Source of the DNA: Candidatus Azophilus lithoversatilis
GTDB lineage: Bacteria > Pseudomonadota > Gammaproteobacteria > Pseudomonadales > Azotimanducaceae
Assembly (NCBI GenBank): GCA_028278675.1
Contig: JAQAJJ010000040.1
Coordinates: 1 to 43,945 of the forward strand
Reading direction: 5' to 3'
DNA: 43,945 nt
Below are positions 1 to 7,887 of the stretch, in pieces (the first letter of the stretch is position 1; each line of letters starts with the position of its first letter). The notes beneath the pieces were generated by a model that was not told the origin of the DNA, did not search any database, and saw only the letters and a list, made by a program, of their open reading frames with translations. Position numbers and translations under genes: made by a program.

Positions 1-180
1 TCGGGGTCAGCATGAGGGGTCTGATTTTCATGTTTGGTTACTCCGTTCGTTACAAACCAGAAATTGACGGAGTGTGCCTCGGTGACCCGTGAAGCGCCAA
101 AAACTATTTGTTTATCAGAAGGTTAAGTGAACTTCGGGAGACCTCCCGAAACGCTCGAAGACCCCTGATGCGCGGACCAC
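1..180. other. Unassigned left end next to a gene fragment
   Basis: No gene is recognisable here. The stretch is visibly more AT-rich than the coding DNA that follows and has stops in the frame of the downstream fragment (TAA at 124-126, TGA at 166-168). A small inverted repeat, TTCGGGA at 133-139 and TCCCGAA at 144-150 with a 4-nt loop, lies just before homology to oligopeptidase B begins. It could be the end of an inserted element or simply the scar where the rest of the peptidase gene was lost. Confidence 0.4.
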
Positions 181-753
181 TGCTATGAGGCAGGCAAGCT
201 CGAGCGCCGGACCAACACCTTCAACGACTTCGTGGACGTGGCCCGGCACCTGACGGGCACCGGCCATGCCAAGGCCGGCCGCATCGCCATCGCGGGCGGC
301 AGCGCTGGCGGCGAACTCATGGGCGCCGTGGTCAACCAAGCTCCGGAACTCTGGGGTGCGGTCGCGGCCCACGTGCCCTTCGTGGATGTGCTCAACACCA
401 TGCTCGACGACTCCCTGCCCCTGACCCCCATCGAGTGGCCGGAGTGGGGCAATCCCATCGAGGACGCCGAGGCGTTCAAGCTGATCCGCTCCTACTCCCC
501 CTACGACCAGCTCAAGCCCGGCGCCTATCCGCCGATGCTGGTCACCGCCGGCCTGAACGACCCGCGGGTGACCTACTGGGAGCCAGCCAAGTACGTCGCC
601 AAGCTGCGCGCCTTGAAGACCGACGACAACCTGCTGCTGCTCAAGACCAACATGGGCGCCGGGCACGGCGGCAAGTCCGGGCGCTTCGACTCGCTGCGTG
701 AGGTGGCCGAGGAGTACGCCTTCATGTTGGCGGCGCTGGGGTTGGTGGAATAG
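181..753 (+). pseudogene. Oligopeptidase B (S9A) C-terminal fragment
   Basis: The translation is the last 190 or so residues of an S9 prolyl-oligopeptidase-family enzyme, which normally has about 700 residues with an N-terminal beta-propeller. Homology begins abruptly around codon 184 (YEAGKL) and is preceded in frame by a stop at 166. The alpha/beta-hydrolase triad is all in the fragment: the GGSAGG serine elbow (encoded about 295-312), the Asp of NDPRV (about 556-570) and the His of GHGGKS (about 661-678). An ATG at 232 would give a 173-aa product that starts inside the domain. Known for the family: cleavage after Arg/Lys in short peptides, gated by the propeller. Without the propeller, normal function is unlikely. 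I infer a truncated remnant. Confidence 0.8.
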
Positions 754-760
754 TCCGTCG

Positions 761-1510
761 TCAGGCGAATTTGGGCGGGCGCTTCTCTAGAAACGCGCTG
801 ATCGCTTCCCGGTTGTCGGGGCCGCCCATCAACTCAGCGTACACCACGTTTTCCGCCTTGATCGCCGCCCGAATCCGCTCGCGCTTAGGCCCCATCAGCA
901 GTGCTTTGCTGTGCAGCAGCGCGGACAGCGGCTGCGCGGCGATGGTTTGGGCGCGCTGCATGACCTCATCGGCCAAGCTGTCATCCGCAAACACGTCGAG
1001 CACTAGGCCAGCCGCCTTGCTGGCCTGGGCATCCATCCAAGCGGAGGAGTACAGCATCCAGCTTGCCGCCTGATGGCCAAGCAGGCTGGGGAAGGTGGTG
1101 GTGCTGCCCGCCTCTCCGGTCAGGCCGAGGGATGTGAATGGGCAACGCAGCCGGGCGCCTTCTCCCATGAAGGCCATGTCCGCCAGCCCGCAGATGGTGG
1201 CGCCAAAGCCCACCCCGAGGCCGTTGATGGCGAGCATGAGCGGCTTCGGGAATTCGATGAGCGCCTCAAACAACCCGGCGGCGCCGTGGACCGGCGGCTC
1301 GGTCTCCTTGCCCACCTCGCTCAGGTCCAAGCCCGCCGAAAACGCCCTGCCGCTGCCGGTGAGGATGGCCACCCTCACCGAAGCGTCCTCCGCTGCTGCC
1401 AGCAACCCCTCAGTGAGTGCATCGAACAGCGCCCCATTGAAGGCATTGAGCGCCTCAGGCCGGTCCAGGGTAAGGACGCGAACGAATCCTTCGTTTTGGG
1501 TTTGCAGCAT
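761..1510 (-). CDS. Enoyl-CoA hydratase/isomerase family protein
   Basis: A 249-aa crotonase-fold protein of the usual length for the family. The N-terminal strand and LDRPEALNA signature lie at about residues 15-24, the CoA-binding segment AFSAGLDL at 56-63, and the oxyanion-hole loop INGLGVGFGA at about 95-104. A single acidic residue in TGEAGST (E133) sits near the position of the second catalytic glutamate of hydratases. The first glutamate is not at its usual place, which is more like delta3,delta2-enoyl-CoA isomerases or other crotonases than a classical hydratase. Expected role: acyl-CoA transformation in the cytoplasm, substrate unknown. It is convergent with the peptidase fragment, ending 7 bp away. 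Confidence 0.85.
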   Translation of the reverse strand: MLQTQNEGFVRVLTLDRPEALNAFNGALFDALTEGLLAAAEDASVRVAILTGSGRAFSAGLDLSEVGKETEPPVHGAAGLFEALIEFPKPLMLAINGLGVGFGATICGLADMAFMGEGARLRCPFTSLGLTGEAGSTTTFPSLLGHQAASWMLYSSAWMDAQASKAAGLVLDVFADDSLADEVMQRAQTIAAQPLSALLHSKALLMGPKRERIRAAIKAENVVYAELMGGPDNREAISAFLEKRPPKFA

Positions 1511-1631
1511 GATCGCGAACTCCTATTTGTCTCAGCGCTTGGACGGGAGGGTAGCAGGACTCCCTGACCACCAGTTTCCGCGGGAACTGGGAAGAGGTTC
1601 CAGGATGGCCAGTAGTCGCTCCCGGGACCGG

Positions 1632-1994
1632 TCACGCCAATTGATCCGACGACTGAATGTCGGCTTCCAGTGACTGACGCAATGCGTTCACCACCACCGC
1701 GTTCAGGCTGATGCCTTGGCGCTTGGCGCAGAGCGCCGCACGTTTGTGCAGTTCGCGGCCCGGGCGCACATTGAAACTGCCTTTGAGAGGAGTATCCGGA
1801 CTACGCCCTTGGTCCTGGCAAAACTGCAAGTAGTCATCAACCGACTCTTGAAAGGCCAGCTTCAGTCCCAGCACGTCTTGAGCTTCGTAGGTCACCAAGT
1901 CGCGGATGAACTCCAGTCGACCATGGAGGACATCATCCTCTTTGCTGTAGTGGACGGAACCAAAGTAGCCTTGATACTCCAGCAAATCGCTCAT
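1632..1994 (-). CDS. hicB: HicB-family antitoxin
   Basis: A 120-aa protein with the two-part HicB layout. The N-terminal part is a degenerate RNase-H-like HicB domain (residues 1 to about 70, with the GYFGSVHYS and LHGRLEFI strands). The C-terminal part is a ribbon-helix-helix DNA-binding segment (about 76-112, NVRPGRELHKRAALCAKRQG). HicB proteins neutralise HicA mRNA interferases and repress their own operon. The ATG overlaps the stop of the upstream hicA by four bases (ATGA at 1991-1994), the usual toxin-first order. The gene itself looks intact, although its toxin partner is frameshifted in this sequence. The domain order makes the assignment firm. Confidence 0.88.
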   Translation of the reverse strand: MSDLLEYQGYFGSVHYSKEDDVLHGRLEFIRDLVTYEAQDVLGLKLAFQESVDDYLQFCQDQGRSPDTPLKGSFNVRPGRELHKRAALCAKRQGISLNAVVVNALRQSLEADIQSSDQLA

Positions 1995-2235
1995 ATCAAA
2001 TTCTCCTCAGTCAGGCAACGACGCACCTCGTTGAGCACATATGGCTTAACAATATTGTCTGGATGTGGCCTGTGCAATGAGATCACGGAGCCTTCTGGTT
2101 GCGAAAACCGGCGGCGGGAACCTGACGCCTTGGCTTCCTCGAACCCTGCCCCCGAAGCAGGCGAACCAATTCGTCCCAAGTGAAGTCCTTCCGTTGATCG
2201 AGGAAGCGGGCAATCAATTTCTCGCGGCGTCCCAT
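1991..2235 (-). pseudogene. hicA: HicA-family toxin, frameshifted
   Basis: From the ATG at 2235-2233 the frame reads MGRREKLIARFLDQRKDFTW followed by DELVRLLRG, a typical HicA N-terminus. Near 2140-2150 the homology jumps to another frame, continuing as GFEEAKASGSRRRF and an HRPHP motif and ending ENLI at 1991. One base missing from a G-run (the GGGGG or GGG tracts in this stretch) would explain it. The restored product would be about 80 aa, normal for HicA. The family is a double-stranded-RNA-binding-fold mRNA interferase. The frameshift could be a real inactivating mutation, a phase-variable homopolymer or a sequencing error. Reading either frame alone does not give a complete toxin. Confidence 0.8.
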
Positions 2236-2291
2236 GCGAGCTCCGTTCAACAGGGTTCATGTTCTGCAGTATAGGATGTGCCTCGATGAAA

Positions 2292-2309
2292 GCAACTATA
2301 TGTAGTTGC
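2292..2309. promoter_or_regulatory. Operator-like inverted repeat upstream of hicAB
   Basis: GCAACTA (2292-2298) and TAGTTGC (2303-2309) form a 7-bp inverted repeat with a 4-nt spacer in an AT-rich stretch, 57-74 bp upstream of the hicA start. HicB ribbon-helix-helix proteins bind short palindromes in their own promoter, so this is the best candidate operator. The role is inferred from position only. Confidence 0.45.
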
Positions 2310-2342
2310 ATCTTTTCCAATCCGCCAGTATCCCGTGCTAGG

Positions 2343-2370
2343 CAGACTCATGCGCTGGCGCATGAGTCTG
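2343..2370. repeat. Perfect 13-bp inverted repeat in the hicA-immA intergenic region
   Basis: CAGACTCATGCGC (2343-2355) and its exact complement (2358-2370) are separated by only two bases. No T-tract follows, so it is not a typical intrinsic terminator. It lies between divergent hicAB and the ImmA-family gene and may be an operator or the end of an element. Only one copy is in this window. Confidence 0.6.
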
Positions 2371-2507
2371 GAGCCGAGCCAACTGGAACGAGCGACCCCG
2401 TCGGCGAACTAGGTAGGCAGAGAGAGTTAGGGTTGCATCGGCTCAGGACTAATACCACAATATATGCGCTTTTTTTCATTCGTGACCCCAACATCTAGGT
2501 ATCGAAG

Positions 2508-3230
2508 ATGCTCAGCCCGGAGCGAAAGGACGAAATTGAAAGGCAGGCTCGACGCCTCCGAAGGCGAATTTGGGAGAGGCTCTTGGCGACGCAAGGGGCG
2601 GAAGCACCAAGAGATCGTTATGAATTGGTAGAACCCGACCTAGCGGCCGAGGTGCTGGATTTCGACTATCTGCTCGAGGAGTCCCTAGGGCGATTTGGAG
2701 AGCGTGGCAACCGGTTTGAAGTTGCGGGCGCCTTTGATAGCAAACGAAGAGTCATCCAAGTCTCACGCCGGTTCTCCCCGGAAGAGATGCGTTTCACAGG
2801 CGCGCACGAGATCGGCCACCTAGTTCTCCATCCCCAGCAGGGTCCATTGCACCGCGACCGCCCACTCTCCCATTCCAGTCAACTGAACGCTTCTAAGCCA
2901 CTGGCGGAGCAAGAGGCCGACTACTTCGCCGCCTGCTTTCTCATTCCTGATCGACTCCTAAAGCGCGAATTCAAGAGTCGATTCGGCTCCAAGTGTCCCT
3001 TTGAATTGGATGAACGTGCCGCCCTCTTCCTGCACTTGGAGGATCAATTTGAGGACGTTCTCGATGGAGTGGACCCACTGCTCCTTGCCCGCGCCCTCGC
3101 CGTAGCATCCAGTTTCAACGGTGAGCACTTTTGCTCGCTGGCCGAGCGGTTCAGAGTTTCCGCCTCAGCCATGGCGCTCCGGCTAGTTGAGATCGAACTC
3201 GTTTATCGATCGCAATCTCGCCGCACTTGA
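2508..3230 (+). CDS. ImmA/IrrE family metallopeptidase
   Basis: A 240-aa protein. The zinc motif HEIGH is at residues 100-104 and the third ligand region EQEADYFAACFLIP begins at about 134, giving the HEXXH plus downstream Glu pattern of ImmA/IrrE (DUF955) proteases. The C-terminal part (about 200-235, FCSLAERFRVSASAMALRL) resembles the winged-helix tail common in this family. Family members cleave XRE-type repressors in mobile elements or act as the radiation-response regulator IrrE. No XRE repressor is next to it, which is unusual. The preceding DNA is AT-richer and carries a 28-bp palindrome. I infer an accessory gene of recent transfer, with its substrate repressor elsewhere or lost. Confidence 0.85.
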   Translation: MLSPERKDEIERQARRLRRRIWERLLATQGAEAPRDRYELVEPDLAAEVLDFDYLLEESLGRFGERGNRFEVAGAFDSKRRVIQVSRRFSPEEMRFTGAHEIGHLVLHPQQGPLHRDRPLSHSSQLNASKPLAEQEADYFAACFLIPDRLLKREFKSRFGSKCPFELDERAALFLHLEDQFEDVLDGVDPLLLARALAVASSFNGEHFCSLAERFRVSASAMALRLVEIELVYRSQSRRT

Positions 3231-3332
3231 TATGCTCACCTCTGAATGCATAGCGATGCCTTCCACCAAATTCCAGCTCGCTCCCTTACACATCCTCGAC
3301 GTTGGTGGCCTAATCCCATTGGGATGAAGGCA

Positions 3333-4223
3333 TCAGACGTTTTGTTCAAGGTGCTCAATCAACTCCACCGCAAATGCGCCAGGCGCTTCATCGGTCACGA
3401 AGTGGCCGACGCCGGGCAGTTCGACGAATTTGTAATCGGAATCGACCCACTCACGGGTGCCTTCGGCGGCTGCGCGGCCGACCGTTTGATCGGCGTTCCC
3501 CCAAACATAGAGCGTTGGCACGGTCACGGAGGGCACTCGGTCCAACTTGATGTCGGATCGGGGGACGGCGCGGTACCAGTTCAAGGCCGCGTCGAGCACG
3601 TCCCGGTGGCCAATCGTGGCGAGGTAGGCTTCGGCATCCCGGTCAGGAACTCCAGAGTGCTTGAAGATGGCACGCAGTTGCGCCGCGTCGTCGGCGAGCA
3701 GTTCGTCGGTGGCCTCGGCTCTCAGATAGGCGCTGTGGTGGCCGGACCGGGCTGACTGGCGCCGGTCGGTTTTCATGGCCCGGAGGAAGGCGCGGGGATG
3801 GGGCCGGGAAATGACCGCCAATGTGCGCACCCGGTCCGTGTTCGAGGCGGCGATGACCCAAGCAAGATGGCCACCCCAGTCATGGCCGACCAAGTGGAAC
3901 CGTTCGTGGCCCAAGGCATCGGCGATGGCCAAGGCATCGCCGACCAGCCTTTCAACCCGATAGCTGTCAATGCCGCTGGGCCGGGCGCCGGCGGAGTAGC
4001 CGCGCTGGTCGGGTGCGCAGACGCGGTAGCCACGTTCGGCGAGCGCGGGCAGCTCGCGCCGCCATGTGTGTTTTGTTTGCGGGTACCCATGCAGGAACAG
4101 CACCAGTTCACCGTCCGGCGGTCCGGCCACATCGGCGGTATAGACGAGACCGCCGACAGAAATCGATTGGGTTTCAGGATTCACTTCTTGCGGCGATTGG
4201 ACCGGCTTTACCGCTCTCCACAA
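3333..4223 (-). CDS. Alpha/beta hydrolase, epoxide-hydrolase-like
   Basis: A 296-aa alpha/beta-hydrolase. The oxyanion-hole motif HGYP is at residues 45-48. The nucleophile elbow is GHDWGG with Asp115 in place of Ser. A late GNADQ acid and a GVGHF histidine near the C-terminus complete the triad. An Asp nucleophile with HGXP is the pattern of epoxide hydrolases and haloalkane or fluoroacetate dehalogenases, so an esterase is unlikely. Substrate is not predictable. The first 20 residues before the core fold may mean that a later start is used. It is convergent with the ImmA-family gene, 102 bp away, and separate from the toxin pair behind it. Confidence 0.82.
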   Translation of the reverse strand: MWRAVKPVQSPQEVNPETQSISVGGLVYTADVAGPPDGELVLFLHGYPQTKHTWRRELPALAERGYRVCAPDQRGYSAGARPSGIDSYRVERLVGDALAIADALGHERFHLVGHDWGGHLAWVIAASNTDRVRTLAVISRPHPRAFLRAMKTDRRQSARSGHHSAYLRAEATDELLADDAAQLRAIFKHSGVPDRDAEAYLATIGHRDVLDAALNWYRAVPRSDIKLDRVPSVTVPTLYVWGNADQTVGRAAAEGTREWVDSDYKFVELPGVGHFVTDEAPGAFAVELIEHLEQNV

Positions 4224-4259
4224 ATCCCCATTCCACGGTGTGACGCTGCATCCTAATGA

Positions 4260-4655
4260 CTAGAGCCAAACTCGGTTCAGCCAGCCCGGCGTTCCGTCGA
4301 GGACGTCAAACTCAGCATCCTTGGAGACCAGTGCGCAACCCAGTTCGATGGCGGTCGAGGCGATGAGGCGGTCGAACGGGTCTCTATGCCGCCAATCCAG
4401 GGCGCCGGCCCGAGCGGCGATTGCGCGGCTGAAGGGTGCGGCGAGGGTCTGCCCCTCCGTCACGAGGGCGTCAATGTGCGGCAAGATCTCAGGCCATTTG
4501 CCAAGTCGGGCTTGGCGCACCACCTCGTAAACGCTAATCGGGCTCACCTGCACAGTGTCCGCTCGGCTGATCACTGCCTTCGCCGCGCCACCAAGCCGGG
4601 CCGAATCCATGAGGCTCCAGATCCATGCGTGCGTATCGAGCAGGACGGCACTCAA
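4260..4655 (-). CDS. PIN-domain toxin (VapC-like)
   Basis: A PIN-domain ribonuclease of about 131 aa. It has the N-terminal acidic LLDTHAWIWS strand, an internal ISVYEV acidic segment, and the late HRDPFDRLIASTA motif with the conserved Asp residues of PIN nucleases. Family members cleave tRNA or rRNA. I chose the TTG at 4655-4653: it overlaps the antitoxin stop as TTGA and has a strong GGGAGG Shine-Dalgarno just upstream. A second in-frame TTG at 4670 is possible. It is paired with the Phd-like gene upstream, the usual antitoxin-first order. Confidence 0.85.
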   Translation of the reverse strand: MSAVLLDTHAWIWSLMDSARLGGAAKAVISRADTVQVSPISVYEVVRQARLGKWPEILPHIDALVTEGQTLAAPFSRAIAARAGALDWRHRDPFDRLIASTAIELGCALVSKDAEFDVLDGTPGWLNRVWL

Positions 4656-4882
4656 GGCCCTCCCTCCCAAAGAACCAGTTCATCCTCATCTGTCGCCTCG
4701 TCAAAGTCAGGCACCGTGCCAACGAGATGCGCCAAGGCATCGAAGTGGAAACCCGGGGGACGAACCGGCACCAGCTTGACCGCCGGCTTGCCTTGGCGGG
4801 CGATGACCACTTCATCACCCGCTTCAGCGGCAGCGATGAGCTTTGAAAGCCGCGTTTTCGCATCGTGCATGTTAACCAACAT
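4652..4882 (-). CDS. Phd/YefM-family antitoxin
   Basis: A 76-aa protein. The N-terminus MLVNMHDAKTRLSKLI followed by DEVVIARQGKPAVKLVPV is the Phd/YefM DNA-binding fold. The tail, rich in acidic and aromatic residues (about 50-76), is the likely toxin-binding part. It should neutralise the overlapping PIN toxin and, with it, repress the operon. The stop overlaps the toxin start by four bases, indicating translational coupling. Phd-type antitoxins with PIN toxins are a common mixed VapBC class. Confidence 0.87.
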   Translation of the reverse strand: MLVNMHDAKTRLSKLIAAAEAGDEVVIARQGKPAVKLVPVRPPGFHFDALAHLVGTVPDFDEATDEDELVLWEGGP

Positions 4883-4949
4883 GGCACCACTCCGAATTAG
4901 CTAACCTAGCCAGATTAGTCTGAGCCACAGGGCGAGTCAACTCCCTCCT

Positions 4950-6266
4950 TCAGCCCCCGTAAGTCCGCTGCCATTCGTGCTGCTTGCGCATGTCGGCGAT
5001 GTAGCTTCGCCAGCGCGCTGCCTGCTGCCTCGTCTCGTCGAAGGCTCCCGCCTTGCGCAGGGCGGCGGTGCCCTCGCCGAACTTCTCCTGCTCGGCGCAG
5101 GCGATGGCGAGCAGCAGCCAGGCGTTGCCGGGTTTGTCCAAGCCGGCTTCCAAAGCCTCGCGCAGGGCTTGCTCGGCGCGCCCCCAGCGGCCCGCCTCGA
5201 TGTGCAGGTTGGCGGCGCGAACCAAGGGGGTGCCGCTGGCCTCAAGTTCGGCCAACTGAACGAACGCGGCGATGGCTTCGTCATACTCGCGAGCGGCCAC
5301 CCAAGCGTTGGCCAGCAGATCCAGGTTGTCTTCATCGGCGGCCAGCAGGTTTTCCTCGAGGGCGGCCTCGACCAACCGCGCAGCGTGCTCCGGCACGCCG
5401 CGGGCAACGGCGAGTTGCACCATCGACCGGATGGATGAGGCCTTGTCCAGCGCGCCGGTGAGCCAAGCGATGCGCAGGGTGGCGAGCGCCCGGCTTTCAT
5501 CCTCCAACACCAAGTAAACGCTGGCGAGTTGTTCCCAATAGCCGGACTTGTCGGGCCACAGCCGCAGCATGCGCTGCAAGGTGGCGGCGGCTTGTTCGTA
5601 ACGGCCGAGTTCAAAGTAGGCGGCGGTCAGCAACTGGTGCCAGGCTTCGCGCGGCTTATCCGCCTCGGCCAACGCCCGTTCAGCATAGGGGACGGCCTCG
5701 CCGTAACGTTGCGTCTGGGCGTAGATGTTGGCCATGAACATCATCTGCGGCGGCAAGGGATCGTCCAAGGTCTTGAACCACTCGGCGGCAAAGGCCAAGG
5801 CCTCGTCGAATTCGCTCTGCGCGGCATGCAGTTGGGCGACCATGTAGCCGACGTTGTACTTCACCTTTTCCGGCAGCTTGTCGAGCGCCAGGCTGCGCTT
5901 GAGGTGCGTGATGGCTTGGTCGAAGCGCTCCGCGCTCATTTCCGCGTAGCCCAGCATTTGCAAGGTCAACGCCTCGTCCAAGGTATCCGCCTTGACGTCG
6001 CCGAGCAGGGTCTTCAGCACGACGATGGCGTCCTCGATATCGTTGGCCGCCATGAGGTCCTGGGCTTCGGTGAGCCGGTTGTAGGTCTTGGCGGTGACCG
6101 ATTCAGCATTGGCAAGCGGCGGGGCGCAAACGAGAACGGTCAACGCAACGAGACGGGTAAGTGAGCTCCGCAGCGAAGAGAACGCCGTGCGAGCCCTACG
6201 GACGGGCATCTTGCCCGCAGCGGTCCAGGAGCGGCCACGCGGCGGCTTGCATCGGGGCGGGTTCAC
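4950..6266 (-). CDS. Periplasmic TPR-repeat protein of the TonB2 operon
   Basis: A tetratricopeptide-repeat protein of up to 438 aa. After a basic leader, a hydrophobic segment ending in a PPLANA-type signal-peptidase site (about residues 35-54) predicts export. The rest is at least eight TPR-like helical pairs. It is the last gene of the TonB2-type operon, starting with GTG in a four-base overlap with the tonB stop. The first 19 codons are atypical and include a small GGGCATCTTGCCC palindrome (6204-6216), so the ATG at 6209 may be the true start. In Vibrio and Shewanella TonB2 loci a TPR protein follows tonB2 and is thought to assist receptor energisation. The role here is inferred from synteny. 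Confidence 0.82.
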   Translation of the reverse strand: MNPPRCKPPRGRSWTAAGKMPVRRARTAFSSLRSSLTRLVALTVLVCAPPLANAESVTAKTYNRLTEAQDLMAANDIEDAIVVLKTLLGDVKADTLDEALTLQMLGYAEMSAERFDQAITHLKRSLALDKLPEKVKYNVGYMVAQLHAAQSEFDEALAFAAEWFKTLDDPLPPQMMFMANIYAQTQRYGEAVPYAERALAEADKPREAWHQLLTAAYFELGRYEQAAATLQRMLRLWPDKSGYWEQLASVYLVLEDESRALATLRIAWLTGALDKASSIRSMVQLAVARGVPEHAARLVEAALEENLLAADEDNLDLLANAWVAAREYDEAIAAFVQLAELEASGTPLVRAANLHIEAGRWGRAEQALREALEAGLDKPGNAWLLLAIACAEQEKFGEGTAALRKAGAFDETRQQAARWRSYIADMRKQHEWQRTYGG

Positions 6267-6916
6267 TGCCCCTCCAGCACGAATTCAATGGTCTGCTTGG
6301 CCCGTTGCGCGACCGGGGTGCCGTCCACGATCTTGGGGCGGAACTTCCAGCGTTGCATGGCGGCCAGGGCCGCTTCGTCGAAGAGGCGGGGCGGGGCGGA
6401 TTCCATGACCTTGGCGTCGGAGACCGAGCCATCCGGTCGGATGAGCACCTCCATCGTCACCCAGCCCTCGATGCGCGCCTGCTTGGCGCGCCGCGGATAG
6501 ACCGGAGCGATGCGCACCACGGGAATGGCGTCCGTGTCGAAGCCAGCTAGGCCCTGGCCGGCACTGAGGGTGCCCAGGTAGGGACCGCCGCCGTCGTTGA
6601 TGGGCAGACCGATGGTCGGCATGTCCATGTCCAAATCACTGGCGACGCTGTCGAGGCGGGCGGCGAAGTCGGGCGTTTCCGGCACATCCTCCGGCGGTGG
6701 GGGGGGCTCCGGCAGACGCCGGTCCTTGGTATTGATCTCCGTATCAGCCGGGTCAATGCGGATGAAGTTCAGGTAGGCCCGCTGCCGGTCGGGCTTCTCC
6801 AGGATGCCGTCGGAGCGAATCAGCCCGTTCATTAGCGTGAACAGGCTAAGGGCCACGCCAATGGCCAAGGCGGCGGCGCCGAGCTGGCGGATGCGCGTCA
6901 GTGCGGCGGCGGTCAC
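6263..6916 (-). CDS. tonB: TonB-family energy transducer (TonB2-like)
   Basis: A 217-aa protein. It has one N-terminal membrane segment (about residues 9-31), a short proline-rich linker with a PPPPP run near 71-75, and a C-terminal TonB domain from about 138 (VYPRRAKQARIEGWVTMEV, ending with the RWKFRP-type motif). It couples the proton motive force, collected by ExbB/ExbD, to outer-membrane TonB-dependent receptors. The short proline region and operon context match TonB2 rather than classical TonB. The GTG start at 6916 overlaps the exbD stop (GTGA). Confidence 0.9.
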   Translation of the reverse strand: MTAAALTRIRQLGAAALAIGVALSLFTLMNGLIRSDGILEKPDRQRAYLNFIRIDPADTEINTKDRRLPEPPPPPEDVPETPDFAARLDSVASDLDMDMPTIGLPINDGGGPYLGTLSAGQGLAGFDTDAIPVVRIAPVYPRRAKQARIEGWVTMEVLIRPDGSVSDAKVMESAPPRLFDEAALAAMQRWKFRPKIVDGTPVAQRAKQTIEFVLEGQ

Positions 6917-7323
6917 GGCTCGTCAGCAGCGACCGAGACGCTGGTGGCGCCAGCCAGCCGGGCTTGGTCGAGGACGTCGATGAGCGTCTCGGTGTTGGAC
7001 AGCGCATCGGCGATGATGATGACCGCCGCACCTGGGCTTTCCGCCAAGCCCCGCTCAATGTTGGCGCGCACGGCCCGTTTGTCGATTTGACGTTTTTCGA
7101 TCCAGATCTGGTTGTTGGCGGCGATGCCCACCTGAATGCTGGAGGCATCGGTCGGCACCGCGGTCTCGGCATTGGGCCGGGTGACGTCCACCCCGGACTC
7201 CTTGACGAAGGTGGAGGTGACGATGAAGAAGATGAGCATGATGAACACCACGTCCAGCATCGGCGTGAGGTCAATGGGGCTGTCCTCCTCATCGTCGATG
7301 AAAAAACGGGAACTGTCCGCCAT
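6913..7323 (-). CDS. exbD: ExbD-family biopolymer transport protein
   Basis: A 136-aa protein with a short cytoplasmic N-terminus and a single membrane segment (about residues 22-42). The conserved aspartate is in DLTPMLDVVFIMLIFFIVTS, the channel residue needed for proton flow in ExbD/TolR proteins. The remainder is the periplasmic domain. It would work with the neighbouring ExbB to energise TonB. I start it at the ATG 7323-7321 because the open frame upstream lies antisense-shifted within exbB and lacks the domain. It is 32 bp downstream of exbB and overlaps tonB. Confidence 0.92.
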   Translation of the reverse strand: MADSSRFFIDDEEDSPIDLTPMLDVVFIMLIFFIVTSTFVKESGVDVTRPNAETAVPTDASSIQVGIAANNQIWIEKRQIDKRAVRANIERGLAESPGAAVIIIADALSNTETLIDVLDQARLAGATSVSVAADEP

Positions 7324-7355
7324 CAGGGTGCTCCTCCTCGGTCCGCCAGCCAGGC

Positions 7356-7877
7356 TCAGGCGTGGCCCATGCGCTCGCCGAGCAGGCGCAGTTCGCGCTT
7401 GTGAACGCGATGGAGATGGGTGGCGAAGGGTATCGCCGAAATCGACACCACCATGCCGGCCAGGGTGGGGATGGTAGCGGCACTGACACCGTCCGCCATG
7501 GCCCGGGGGTTGCCGGAGCCCAAGCTGGCCATGACGTCGAACACCTGGATCATGCCGGTGACGGTGCCCAGCAGGCCCATCAGGGGCAACAGGGCGATGA
7601 ACGCGGTGATGGTCTTGAGGTGGCTGGCCATCGCGCAATCGACTTCGGAGATGAGCTGCGCGCGCTGCCGCATCGCGTACCAGGCCGCCCGCTCCGGGCG
7701 CGACCGCCAAGCATCCAGCCGCCGCTGGCGAACGGACGGCAACTCAAAGCGGAAGAACCAGAGCCGCTCCAGCACCAGCCACCAGAGCAGGACCGTCAAC
7801 GCGAGAATGCCCCAGAGCACCTCGCCGCCTCTTTCCATGAAGTCGAAAAAGCCCACTGTCAGCCCTTCCATTGGCAA
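7356..7877 (-). CDS. exbB: ExbB/TolQ/MotA-family proton channel (ExbB2-like)
   Basis: A 173-aa inner-membrane protein. One N-terminal membrane helix (about 19-38) is followed by a cytoplasmic segment and the MotA/TolQ/ExbB core with two helices, including the conserved ALLPLMGLLGTVTGMIQVF stretch (about 94-113). The short form is typical of ExbB2 of TonB2 systems. It partners with ExbD downstream, and a larger MotA-domain protein is encoded 10 bp upstream. The start may be the second ATG (7871). Confidence 0.9.
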   Translation of the reverse strand: MPMEGLTVGFFDFMERGGEVLWGILALTVLLWWLVLERLWFFRFELPSVRQRRLDAWRSRPERAAWYAMRQRAQLISEVDCAMASHLKTITAFIALLPLMGLLGTVTGMIQVFDVMASLGSGNPRAMADGVSAATIPTLAGMVVSISAIPFATHLHRVHKRELRLLGERMGHA

Positions 7878-7887
7878 GCCACCCGAT

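Noticed and set aside
6204..6216. GGGCATCTTGCCC palindrome shared with 11437-11449
   Set aside because: Two copies of a 13-base, partly palindromic word in GC-rich DNA are too little to call a repeat family; noted only as doubt about the TPR gene start.
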